From contig NC_064673.1 of assembly GCF_023278565.1 (NCBI RefSeq), forward strand, positions 2,046,001-2,110,000: DNA of 64,000 nucleotides, in the 5' to 3' direction. The stretch is from Colletotrichum lupini. Lineage: Eukaryota; Ascomycota; Sordariomycetes; Glomerellales; Glomerellaceae. The notes under the pieces were generated by a model. That model saw only the letters and a program-made list of their open reading frames with translations. It was not told the DNA's origin and ran no database searches. Below, one piece after another: positions 1 through 10,751 of the stretch. Every line of letters starts with the position of its first letter. Positions within the stretch are counted from its first letter, which is position 1. Position numbers and translations under genes: made by a program.

Positions 1-3000
1 TGGGGAAGTATTTTAAACTCTTTTTAATATATACCCCTCTTATAATCTTTATAAAGAGGGTATGCTTAGTAGTTATATATATAGAAGTTATTAAGATACG
101 GAGTAATTAGTTTAGAATCCCGTATTTAGTAACCTATTTATTATTAGCATTAATACCGCTTTTACTAATTAATTTTTATTATAATAAGTAAATCTCTTTT
201 ATTAGCTTCTTATAGGGTAATATTATAAATCAAAATTATTATTAATACTATTTTATTTTATAAATTTATAAAGAGGTTTATAAAAAAGCGTATTTTATAA
301 GCTTTAGTAATTACGAGTTAACTTACTTTTTTAGTATTACTTATAGGCTCCTTTATATATAAAAATAGAAGTTTTATTTTAATTCTTAGCTCGCTATATT
401 ACGTTTTACATACGCATTTAACGTTTATAATTAAGAGAGCGGTTTTATTATTATTATTAAAAAAGTAAATTAAAGTCCCTTTTTAATACTAAATTGCTAC
501 TTCGAGGCTCTATAATACGAAAAGTACTTTTTAGTTTTTTTTTAGTTTTTAAAAAAAACTCCCTAAGTTATTTATTATATTTATTAAAAGCTATAAGTAT
601 ATATTATTATTTATTAAAAAATAGTTCGAAATAGAAATTCTTTTAGTATATATAATACTATAGCTATAAGGCTCTTCTCGAGAGTAGTCCTCTTAAGACT
701 ACTATTTTAATATTAAATAATATATATATTTTATACTTAATTTATAATAGAGGTTTAATACGTATACCTCGAGTTTTATATAATAATTAACGAAGAGTAT
801 TAGGTTTAAAATAACCTATTTTAAAGTATTAAAAGAGCGCACTATGAGACCTTTTATAAGTACGTTAATATAAATAACGGAATTTTCTATAGCTAATTAA
901 TAATATAATACTAGCTAAGCTTTATAAAATATACCTAAAATTTATAAAAAAAGAATAGGATTAGAGGAGTTTATATTCGAAAAAGATTAGATTATTTTTT
1001 TAAATAAGCTACTTTTTAATAGTATTCTTATAAAGCGTTCTTTATTATAAAGTATAATTTAAACCGTAGTATTAAAGTACGCTTCTATTTAGTAAAGTTT
1101 TTAAGACTATATTAATATAAAATCCTTTAATATAAGCGATATTTTAGAGCTTTAAATTGTAAGTTCCCTTTTTTTTAAATCCGTCTAGGACGCCCTTTAT
1201 AATACGAGTACTACGTATAGTAATAAATAATATAATAATTCTTAATTTAATATAATTTTTATTACTTAATAATACGTAACTCTCGGGTTTAAATAGGCTC
1301 TTATTATTAACTAGATATATTACTTTATAACTATTTATTACTATACTCTAAAAAAAGGGGTAAGTACTATTTATAAAAATACTAAAAATTACGTTTATTT
1401 CTAAGTCTTAACTTTTTATAAATATAATAATTACGTAGCCCTTATCTTAGTTTATTAATAAGCTCGCTATAAGTTAATTAAAAGATTTTTTTAAAAACCT
1501 AGGTTTCTTAGGGGTTCTATTATTCCTTAGCTAACTAGCTTTTTTAAGCTTATTATAAAATAATTTTTATTTACTTAATTTAATAATAATAAGGACTTTT
1601 TTTATATAGCTCCTTAGTATTTATATTAGTAACTTACTAACGTTTTAGCCTATAAGTACTTATTTCAATTCTTAATACGTTATAGAGCGCTATAAATATA
1701 CGTAATTATAAGAGTATATAACGTTACCCTTATTATTTACGTTATTAATTAAGTTAGAGCGTTTAATAAAAATAAAATAAGCCCCTCTTTAACTTAAAAA
1801 TTATTTAATATATATATCTTAAGTTATCAAGTTAAATATATATATAATCTCTTTAAGGGTCCTTATATACGTTCTAAAAGTTATTAATTTACTAAAGGTC
1901 TTATACGTACCTTAGCCCTATATAGGGTTAAGTCTAAACTTAACTATAATTAAAAAGTTAAGTATAGTAATCTCTTTATTAATTTTTAAAATATTATACG
2001 TTTTAGCTCAGAAGTAAATAGATTATTACTCCTTATATTAATATTAGGGGTTAATTCTAGTCCTCGTTTTATTAAGGGCTTATTAATATTCTTTTTAAAT
2101 TATATTTTTTATTATTAATTCGGGGGGTATAAATTCTTATTTTAAATATTTAATAATTCGCTATATACTAAACTTAGCGCCGTTCTTAGTAGTTTTTTAA
2201 AATACGTATTTATATAATATAATATTAACTAATTTTATTAATTACTAAGTAAGGACTTTAATATATATATTGATAATATTACGTTTATAAGCTATAAATT
2301 ACTTATATTTGGTATCGAGCTCTTATTATTTCTAAATACTCTCGAGTATATAGATCCTTTTTATAAGTATAATATAAGGATAGATTTATTTATATAAAGT
2401 AAGTAGTATAGCTAGCTTTATAAAAAGAAACCTAGCTTAGTCCTATAGGTTACTTATATTTAAAAAAGTCAAAAGGTTTATATTAAGAGTTATATTTAAA
2501 AGCTATCAATAAAGAATTTCTTAGTTTTTTTAATTATTTTTAAACACTTTATAACGGGCTTAGTAAGCTCGTAGTTCTTTTTTATTACGGGTCGTAACTA
2601 ATTATTTAAATTTTAAAAGCGAAGTAAGTACTATAAAGGGGTTAAAGAATGCGTTAAAATTTAGAGCGTCTAAGTTAACGTATTTCTAAACCCCGACGCC
2701 CTTATTTATAATATAAAGTATATTAAATTATTTAATTTAATTATTATAGCTTATTAATTTAGCTTAAGCTAAAGTAGGTATAAGTAAGTTAGTTATTTTA
2801 AAAAAATTATAAAGATCGTATTAATAAGTATATTATTATAATATAAGGTCTTAATTAAAAGCTAAGTTTATAATTATTATAAGTTATAGCATATAGTAAT
2901 AAGTATATAGAGTATAATAAAAGTAGCTTAACTATTAAAATAGAAATAAATAAAAAGAAAAGGTTTATATATACGATATCTGAGATAGATACGTGATTTA

Positions 3001-3051
3001 GCACGTAACGGGCACTTTGTAAGGTGCGATTACTATCCCTGTTATGTGACA
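1..3051 (-). mobile_element. Copia-type LTR retrotransposon, family 1 copy C1 (partial, RIPed)
   Basis: This AT-rich segment aligns base for base with the right-hand part of copy C2 (its base 1 corresponds to about 18972) and ends in the same 177-bp LTR. Pol of this family reads on the minus strand, so the segment holds the 5' LTR, primer-binding region, gag and the start of pol. The rest lies outside the window. Differences from C2 are overwhelmingly C-to-T and G-to-A, and no frame stays open, so it is a RIP-dead copy. It ends at 3051. The next five bases, ACTCT, would be the target duplication, but the partner copy is off the window. It interrupts the transporter gene on its right. Confidence 0.9.
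2875..3051 (-). repeat. 5' LTR of Copia C1 (177 bp)
   Basis: Same length and sequence class as the LTRs of C2 and C3. It starts TATTATAAG (C2 has TATCACGAG, intact form TGTCACGAG) and ends GTTATGTGACA. The TG..CA termini are partly lost to transitions. Confidence 0.85.
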
Positions 3052-3098
3052 ACTCTTAACACTATTAAATAAAGAGTTCATGTTGGCGTTGAGCTGAC

Positions 3099-3520
3099 CT
3101 CGGAATTTCGCCAATGACATATCCAACGGTCCAGCAGGCTTGCATGTAATTGAGCTCGTTACCAAAGAGCTTCATGTCTTCTTTCATGCTAGACACAAAG
3201 GCATTGTTGATGTTAATCTGATCAAGGTTCCTGATGAAACATTAGTACAGATAGTGAGCTGTCTAGTAAGAGCCAACTTACTTGATGAAGTATCCCAGAC
3301 TTGCAAATGTGAGAATTACAGCATCCAGTTTGAACATGAACTTGCGTTCTTCAGGTGACTTGTCTAATGTATCCCAGACATATGACCGCCATGTGAGCTT
3401 CGGTTCTTCTTGCACGAGTTCAACAACAGTTGGCTGGACCTCTCGCGCGGCGACGGAAGATGGCGACTTGCTCCGAGGTGAGTCGGCGACCGTAGTCTTT
3501 TCGATCTCTGGAACTCCCAT
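3099..3520 (-). pseudogene. MFS transporter of the allantoate/pantothenate permease type, N-terminal fragment cut by Copia C1
   Basis: Two exons are visible: 3282-3520 (79 codons plus 2 nt, start MGVPEIEKTT) and 3099-3230, joined across a GTAAGT...CAG intron. The joined product reads about 124 residues, with a polar N-terminus, then WRSYVWDTLDKSPEERKFMF, FASLGYFIKNLDQININNAF and ACWTVGYVIGEIP. These are hallmarks of the Dal5/Liz1/Fen2 anion:cation symporter family at the start of its first membrane helices. A second intron donor follows at 3098, and the Copia LTR begins 47 nt further on. A family member has about 500 residues, so roughly three quarters is missing or displaced beyond the window. 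The gene is divergent from the adjacent TauD-type dioxygenase. Because the yeast sulfonate transporter Soa1 belongs to this family, the pair may serve sulfonate uptake and use; that is inference. Confidence 0.8.
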
Positions 3521-4871
3521 ACTTGCAGCTTGTTGGTCTCAGAACCAGAAAGACAATGAGTAAGTGATCAGCTGCGCGCCTGCATCGACATAATCAAGAA
3601 TAATAACGACATTCGATGCAAACGCTAGACTTGATATAGCAGAATATGCGGAATTTTCTTCCATCGCGTTTTCAAGGTTTTCAGGGTTTTTCGGGCCAAC
3701 ACCGGAGCAGACTCGCATGGCCAACTAGGGAAGAACTGGGCATATCGCTGACGAGGTTTCTGGATACGATGGCGTGCTGGACACAGCTGAAGGCACTGTA
3801 GGCTCAACGCCGCACAAGCGCGCGTCTGTCATCCTTGGTGCGGACAACATCCGATAGACATCCTGTCATTGACATGCAGATGATTCTCTGAAGATTGATA
3901 AAGGCTGCGTGATGGTCGATTATCCGGGACGATCCGGAACCAATTGTTGCCAAATCACTTTAGATAGGTTTCCCTATGACCCTAGGGATCAGGTACTATG
4001 AGTGTCGAGCTTGTTCGCTAGCGCACAGATTTATCTAACTGAAATCGCTTATAGACACTCTTGGTATCCCGTCGATCAAAAGCTTCGCACGAAGCTTCTT
4101 GCTGGGCAGGTAAAGTAAGTACTTCAGCCAAGAATTGGGTCGGACTTCGGATTGAGGGGCATACGGAGTTAGGAAATCGGAAGCTTACACTCGCACTCTA
4201 GCAATTAGTTTCCCCCGCACGAGTCCAGCCCTTCAAACTCGATTTCTTCGGGTGATGATCTCTTAAAGGGGATTGGGCTGATGTTGGTTGACGAGCACAC
4301 AATCGGGCCCTTGTATCGCGTAACCCCCACTCGAGTGCGCCGCCGTCGCCGATGCGCCCCGGATCCGCTTCCGCGGGGGAGGGTAGGGCGAATCGTCGAG
4401 CCAACAACCGGCTGATTAAACCCTCCATCATCTTTGGCTCGATTCCTGCCGTCGAGCTTCTGGAGAGTTTGGATGTTGATCGCGTGCTGACGCCGGATTT
4501 TGGTTGGAGAATTTGCTCCCCGAGTTCCGTGGCGCGGTGGTTCGATGTTACGCATCTGGTTCTGGATTCGTCACATTTGATGCAGATGAAGCCATAGATA
4601 ACCTCTGCTTAAAGCACCATCGACCCCGCGATTATTGGTAATCATGGCATTGATGGTTAACGTGATCAGATGAGGAGGTCCCGTGGAATCGGACATGGGG
4701 AAACGCGTCGTATTAGAAGCCGTGATTTACAAGACTTAAAAGGCAGCCTGAGCCCATGCGTTTCAGCTCATACTAAAAGCAGCTGCTAACCAATCTATCA
4801 TTTGCAAAGACCTGACATCACATCCATTTCCTGAATCGAACCGCATCTCCGCATCTCTCAATAAGATCACA
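3521..4871. other. Divergent intergenic region, transporter / dioxygenase
   Basis: Holds the 5' flanks of the two divergent genes. Short frames exist on both strands around 4200-4600, but they are low-complexity, lack introns or recognisable motifs, and overlap each other. I see no supported gene. The base composition is normal and un-RIPed. Confidence 0.6.
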
Positions 4872-6191
4872 ATGGTTCCCGCCCCCATCGACCCATCGAT
4901 CACCGACGTAGCGGAGCCGCGAAAAGACACCCTCGGGCTCCCCGAGACCACAAAGGCAAGACTAACCAAGGCTGGAGTCGACTTGTCAAACGGGTACCCG
5001 TATCGCCCTTCGCGGCCTCTGTATTTGGATGATGCATACAACATCCGCAACAAGGAGAGGGAGTACGTGGACGCCGGCTCAAGGGCCGACAAGTCCAAGA
5101 AGAACCTGCTCGGTGCGGCGACGAAAGTCACTAATCTGACGGCTCACATTGGTACGGAGATTGAGGGCCTGCAGCTGAAGGACCTTACACCCGAGCAAAA
5201 GGATGAGCTTGCGCTGCTCATTGCTGAGCGCAGTGTTGTGTTCTTCAGGGACCAGGATCTGTCGCCCCAACAGCAGAAAGAGTTGGGAGACTGGTATGGT
5301 GAAGTTGAAGTTCATGTAAGTCATGATAACTTTAGTCCGGCTCTATTTGCAGGGGGGGGCATGTGATTGAGCTAAGTGTCTCGATAGCCCCAAGTTCCAC
5401 AAGTCCCTGGCGTCTTGGGTGTCACAGTAATCTGGCCAGCGTTGATGGCCACCGAGAGAAAAGCAAACTTCCGTAACCCCGGCGGAGCTTCGAAATGGCA
5501 CACGGATCTAGTCCACGAACGTCAGCCATCCGGTATCACTCACCTGCACAATGATGCCGTCCCGCCCATTGGCGGTGACACCCTTTGGGCCAGCGGATAC
5601 TCGGCCTACGAGAAGCTCTCGCCTGACTTCCGCAAGATCATCGATGGCAAATATGCCGTCTATCGCTCCGCTCACACGTACCTGGACCGCAACGACCCCG
5701 AGGCTGGACCGAAGCACATTGAGCGAGCGCACCCTCTTGTCCGCGTCCATCCTGCGACGGGATGGAAGTCTCTTTACGTGAACCGTCTCTTTACCACTCA
5801 TATTATCGGTCTCGACAAAGCGGAGAGTGATGTCATCTTGAACTACCTCTTTGATGTGTATGAGAAGAATGTCGATATTCAAGTCCGCTTCAAGTGGACT
5901 CCCAACACCAGTGCCCTTTGGGATAACAGGTGCGTACATTCTCAAGGCCGGATGATGGCGCATGACGATGGCTAAGTAACATTCTCTAGAATCACTATCC
6001 ACAACGCCAGCTGGGACTATGAGGGCAATCACCCTCGTCATGGAACTCGTGTAACATCTCTTGCCGAAAAGCCGTATTTCGACTCTGCAGCACTAAGCCG
6101 ACGTGAGGCGTTGGGCTTACTGGGTCCGGATGAGAAGGAGGAACTTGGTATTGATGGAACTATCAAGGGACTGAAGGACTTCTCTCTATAG
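4872..6191 (+). CDS. TauD/TfdA-family 2-oxoglutarate-dependent dioxygenase (sulfonate/taurine dioxygenase-like)
   Basis: Three exons, 4872-5315, 5388-5929 and 5990-6191, give 395 residues in a continuous frame; both introns are GT-AG. The family (yeast JLP1, bacterial TauD) oxygenates sulfonates such as taurine with Fe(II) and 2-oxoglutarate, releasing sulfite; it is cytosolic. Visible motifs are FFRDQDLSPQQQKELGDWYG, the iron-binding HxD in KWHTDLVHE, PPIGGDTLWASGYSAYEKLS, the second-half SLYVN.LFTTHI segment, and the distal His/Arg region DNRITIHNASWDYEGNHPRH. The length is normal for fungal members, and all Fe ligands (H, D, H) and the 2-oxoglutarate-binding Arg region are present. The start at 4872 is the first ATG, in AATGG context. 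It lies 1.35 kb from the divergent transporter. The exact substrate is not determined; other TfdA-type acids are possible. Confidence 0.93.
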
Positions 6192-6238
6192 GTTAAATTT
6201 GACAACATCTTAATACCACCAAGCTTTTTGTGGAACTC

Positions 6239-8085
6239 TTAGTGTGCCATTTTCCTCACCAAGACATGATAGTCATGCCAGACATAATCATTCCCTGCAT
6301 CCCTCTCCCACACGAAAGTATCCTTGTTAGCCATTTCTAGATCAAACGAAAATGCTACTTTGGCTACTGTCAGACGGATGGACTGCAAAGCCATCTCGCG
6401 ACCAATGCATACCCGGGGTCCAACGAGGAACGGCCGGTAGCTGGTCCGAACATCGTGCTCAAAGATGGTGCCCGGACCATTGTCAAGCCAACGATCAGGC
6501 CTAAACTTGTCAGCGAGAGCCCAATACTCGGGCTTACGCTGAATAGTCCAAATATCAGCAGAGACATTGACACCTTTGGGAATGTACAGTCCATCAATCA
6601 TAGCTCCAGGTGAGATGCGATGAGAGCCACGACCGTTGATCGGTGGCGTGAGACGGAGCGTTTCTTGGATGCAGGCATTCGAATATGGGAGTCGGAGAAC
6701 ACTCTGAGCCGTGATGTCAGAGATTGAGGAATATGCTTCTCGGACTTCTCCCTGAACCCGCTGGTAGTGGTCTGGGTCCCGCAACACGTGGTAAAAGACT
6801 GCTGATAGAGTTGTAGCGGAAGTATCGTAACCAACCATGCTGTTTCCAGTTAGAATCGGGGACGACAGGGTGATGAGACGACAGGAAATGAGGGGAAACT
6901 TACGCGAATAAGGCCGAATTACTCAACATCTCCGGCTGAGTCAATCCGGCAGATTCTTTGGCGGATAAGATGGCGGTCAAAAAGTCTTTGCGCCCTCCTT
7001 GGCGCTCGATGCAGCTATAATTGTGTGAGTTTAAGTTCATGTCGTAGAATGGACTTCGACTAGCTCACCCTCTGAGTTGATTCATCAGAAGGAAATTTTT
7101 GGGGACGCGGAAAATGTGTGGAACTATCATGACCGGTAGCTTTGCGAGCCCACCGAAGATGGGCGTTTCTGTCAGAAATTGAAAGAGTTCTAGGAGTGGC
7201 GCTCCTTTCCCATAAGTGTATTTCATTTTTTCGTACGTGCCTACCAAGATGATCAGCTTGATGACAGCAAAGGGCGTGCATGTCGTCCCTACTTAGTACT
7301 TACTCATTTGATCATGGAGGAGCGGCTCTCCGAAAGACAAGTCTCCAACGATGCTCCAAATCATCTTTCCAACATGATCACTGATACTCACAATCTTGCC
7401 CTCATGAAGTTTTGAACCTAGAGACTCGACGGCCCGAGTCACGTGGTGCTGAACGATATCTTCCTGCTCCATCAACGCCTTGGCTGTGAAGGCTGGCTGT
7501 AATGCGGTACGCAGTCTCTTGTGTGCAGTTCGATCGGTGGTGGTCAAAAGATTTGGAGCTGCCCAAATGAGTTTGGCCAGCAGAGATTCAATAGTCCCCT
7601 GCTTCGTAAAGTGACCACCGTCGGGGCCAGGGTTGTGAATAGTCTTGAGCGCATCTTCTGTGGCAAACGAAAGTTCGTTGGGGCCGATACGAACGACAGG
7701 TCCTGGGGGCACAACGATTAGCAGAGCTCAGAAAGCTATGCATAAACCTGCTGAATTACCGTATTCGGCGTGCACCTTTTCGATGTCGTTATTGAGTCGA
7801 TGTCCTGATACGGACCGAATCAGCCAGATCTAAAACCGTCGTTAACATGAGGCAGTGGAAGGTAGCGAGATACAACTTTGCGTGCATACCGGAGATATTG
7901 ACGCGATGAATGGTCCTTTCACATGTGCAATGAGATGAAGATAGTAGTTGTAAAGAGCCAAGATGATTGGACTTGCTACGCCCTAGAAGTAATGTAAGTC
8001 GTCATTGGAACTTCGCTGAAGCTGGACAGGATCATTCTGCCTACGAAGAGGCCAAGGTAGAGAGCCAGTGTTCCCCATATGGCAG
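6239..8085 (-). CDS. Cytochrome P450, CYP65-like, 5' end truncated or start codon lost
   Basis: Exons (minus) are 8045-about 8085, 7890-7982, 7760-7829, 7304-7702, 7069-7240, 6904-7014 and 6239-6839. All joins are in frame with GT-AG introns. The last six exons encode 481 residues. Motifs are a hydrophobic N-anchor (IWGTLALYLGLF, VASPIILALYNYYL), KGPFIASISPIWLIRSVSGH, KVHAEYGPVVRIGPNELSF, I-helix GYDTSATT, K-helix ETLR, and the haem loop FLVGPRVCIG with its Cys ligand. The pattern resembles the CYP65 clade (for example trichothecene C-15 hydroxylases), usually ER-anchored monooxygenases of secondary metabolism. No ATG precedes the anchor in frame: the first codon could be ATA (8081-8083), where ATG would be expected, or the true 5' end is lost. 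The upstream sequence is antisense to a truncated acyltransferase. Catalytic parts are intact; whether it is expressed is doubtful. Confidence 0.85.
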
Positions 8086-9215
8086 GATTTGAGTTATCTG
8101 CTTTCGATGATGAGCTCGTTCTAGCTGCCCCATTCGTGCCAGACTTGACGGGCGGTGCCGACGTCTTCTTGGCGCAAGCGAACTTCGTCAATGGGGGATG
8201 CATTCTTGCGACGGGATTCCACCATTCCGCTAGCGACGCGACCGGTATGGTTATGGCGATGCGTGCGTGGTCGGAACACTGCAGAAACCTCGCGCATCCG
8301 GATACCAACGTGTGCAGCTGGCTGGCTCCGGAGAGCTTCAATCGCACCCTTCTGGAGCGGCTGTGGAGTAAGACGCCTGCCAAGGCTGTTGCCAAGATCC
8401 CGTGCGATACTTGGGGCTTTCTCGGCTTTCAGCCGCCAGATGCGGAGGAGGAAACGGCTACTGCTGCGGCCCCACCTGCGGCCCCGCTCCGGACCATGGA
8501 GTCTAGCATTTTCTACATCTCTCCGGACAACTTCAACAAATTGAAGAAGGATGTTTCAGATGACTCTCATGACGGGACGGGACTGTCGGCCAATGACGCA
8601 CTCTTAGCGCTTTTCTGGCGCGCTCTCATGAAAGCGCGATACAAAGCGGCCATCGCATCCGGCCAGCCAGCGCCGGCGGACGAAATTTCATACTTGGAAT
8701 CTCCCGTCGACGGCCGCACGGATTTCGACCCAGAGCTTCCGTCGTCGTATGCTGGGAATCTCGTTATTTTCAACAAAGTTCCGATGCGGGTGGCCGAGCT
8801 CGCGTCGCCGTCTACGAGCTTGCGCGATGTCGCTCTGCAAATTCGGGCACAGGCGGCCAAGGTGAATCCAGGGCTTGTGAAGGACGCGTTCACCCTCACG
8901 CGCGAAGTTCCGGACTACACGAAGCTGAAGCTTGCATTCACCCGACTCGATGGATTCGATGTCATGATCACGTCAGTGTTGCTGCTGCCGTTGGATAAGA
9001 TCAACTTTGGCGACTACGTGTTCAGCAATGATGGCAAGCCGGAGTCGCTGCGACCCTTGATGGATGCCTTCAATGCGAATTTTAGGCTTTGCATGGTGTT
9101 GCCGATGAAGAGTCATGGAGGTATCGAGCTGCTTATTAGCTTATTCGCTGACGAGATGGAGCAGCTGCTCGCAGACGAGGAGTTTGCAATGTATGCTGCA
9201 TTTTGCTGTCATTAG
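8079..9215 (+). pseudogene. BAHD/trichothecene-acetyltransferase-type acyltransferase, N-terminally truncated
   Basis: A single open frame of 378 residues starts at the first Met (MAGFELSAFDDEL); an in-frame TAG lies 21 nt upstream. The acyltransfer motif HxxxD is present in GFHHSASDATGM at about residues 48-59. The second conserved block is LDKINFGDYVFSNDGKPES (the DFGWG-like loop), followed by a typical C-terminus, GGIELLISLFADEMEQLLAD. Fungal family members run about 450-480 residues, and the segment before DELVLAAPFVPDL, about 100 residues, is absent. Its 5' end coincides with the 5' end of the divergent P450, as if one deletion removed both promoters and both N-termini. It may still be translated, but is probably inactive because part of the donor-binding half is missing. 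It would acetylate a secondary metabolite using acetyl-CoA. Confidence 0.75.
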
Positions 9216-10694
9216 GTAGCCATAGTCTGTCACTCAGTAGAACAAATTCAATACCCTAAACAAGTTGGCTATCTACATTAACATCTGTGTCTGTTGTCTG
9301 TTCAAATTCCTCACCTTCGTCGCCTCCCCTGAATGACGGTATGCAGCGCTTCGCGTCGGGTGTCCAGCATTGACCACTGAAGACAGCCCAGTACCTGAGC
9401 CTATTCAGTAGCGTGATGATGCGTGAGAGTTCGAGTCCCTGTCAAGCAGCACGTGTCTCAACAAGACCAAGCTCGGCAACACCTTATTCGGAGTCGATAC
9501 AGAAAAGATGTCACCGTCCGTGTGGTTCACTGCTTCAGACCCAGAGGTACCGAGGAATAAACTTAGCAAGCCTTATTATGAGGGGCGATGAGTCGTAGTC
9601 TCCCGGCAGCTATCAGTCCGGCCTCCAGCTAGACACCAATCGTCGTCTTACTGCAGAATCGGTCGCGTGTTCCCACCCACCAGTCTGGGTGTGTCAGTCA
9701 AATCTAAGTTCTAGATCCCTTGTCCTAATAACAGACCGCTCATTCAGATCCCCGCGAGCGCGACGTGCGGAATATGGTGCCCAGACGTGCTTGCGCGACA
9801 GCTCACTGATGTGCATCAGCACCTGATCACGGGGTGCATTGGTAGCGCGGCCGTTGCTCCTGCAAAAGAATAGAGAATGTTCCATGCGACAATTTCTACT
9901 CAACGCTCCCGGGGGCCGAAGCGCCCGCTCGTGGCCCAATCCAGTATGAGGCATTTGATGTCTGTTCCCAATCGAGCTTGGGAGGTTTGGGGCTGTGTGG
10001 CGCGAAGGCCTGCGTCAAAAACTTTGGACGAGTTCTACGTCGCATGCGAGAGCGGCTATGACGGCAACAGATTAATTGCTGTTCATATTTATCGCGAAGA
10101 ATGCAAGATTCTTTCGAGACTTGCGGCTTTTGAGAATGCATGATATCAGCTTTCGGGGTCTTCAGATAGATAAGGTAGTTCGTCCGGCAGTGAAAGCTGG
10201 ACATTAATACCGCAGAGGAAAAAGAGGCCGCCCCATGGGGAAAGTTTTGTTAAGACTCCGCCTGCGTGAGGCGGTGCCCATGATGTCGCTCTAGAACCTG
10301 TCTCCTCGGTTGGGCGACGGGCATTCCCTTAGTTTCTCTACCTAAAGTAGCCGAGTAGTCTCAAAAACCTTCATATTACCCGTCCTTGTCCTCATCCCAT
10401 TCTCAAACACGAATCGTCATTGAAACGGTATCTTTGGTGGCTTTTCCATTCTCCGACCCTCAAGAGCGACCAACATCGTCACAGCACAGCACTCATCACG
10501 GAAGTTTTCCTCAAACTGTTGGAATGGTCACCGCTTCCGCCAGATCTCACGACCACAAGTCAGTTCGGTCACCTCATTACTCTGATCCAAACATCTGCCA
10601 GGATATGGCAAAGCGTACGAAGGAGCGATACCTGCGAGCACACCACTCGAACGTGCGGTAAAGGAACACATTGGACAAGATCTAGACCCTCGAC
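9216..10694. other. Intergenic region
   Basis: About 1.5 kb of normal base composition. Only short frames are present, none with recognisable domains or consistent splicing. The last about 300 bases probably are the 5' leader and promoter of the Mg2+ transporter gene. I see no repeats or RNA gene that I can support. Confidence 0.5.
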
Positions 10695-10751
10695 TTGGCA
10701 CTAGTACCTCTTCGGCCTTCAATCGCATCAAAGAAGAGAGAACATAACGTC

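Noticed and set aside
2875..3052. Short frames beginning in the Copia LTRs (three near-identical copies)
   Set aside because: They are translations of the LTR itself and recur only because the LTR does.
4198..4597. Overlapping 77-116 codon frames between the transporter and dioxygenase
   Set aside because: Low-complexity, overlapping on both strands, no motif or start context. Treated as intergenic.
10386..10704. 91-94 codon frames before the Mg2+ transporter
   Set aside because: Ser/His-rich overlapping frames in the probable 5' leader. No evidence of a separate protein.
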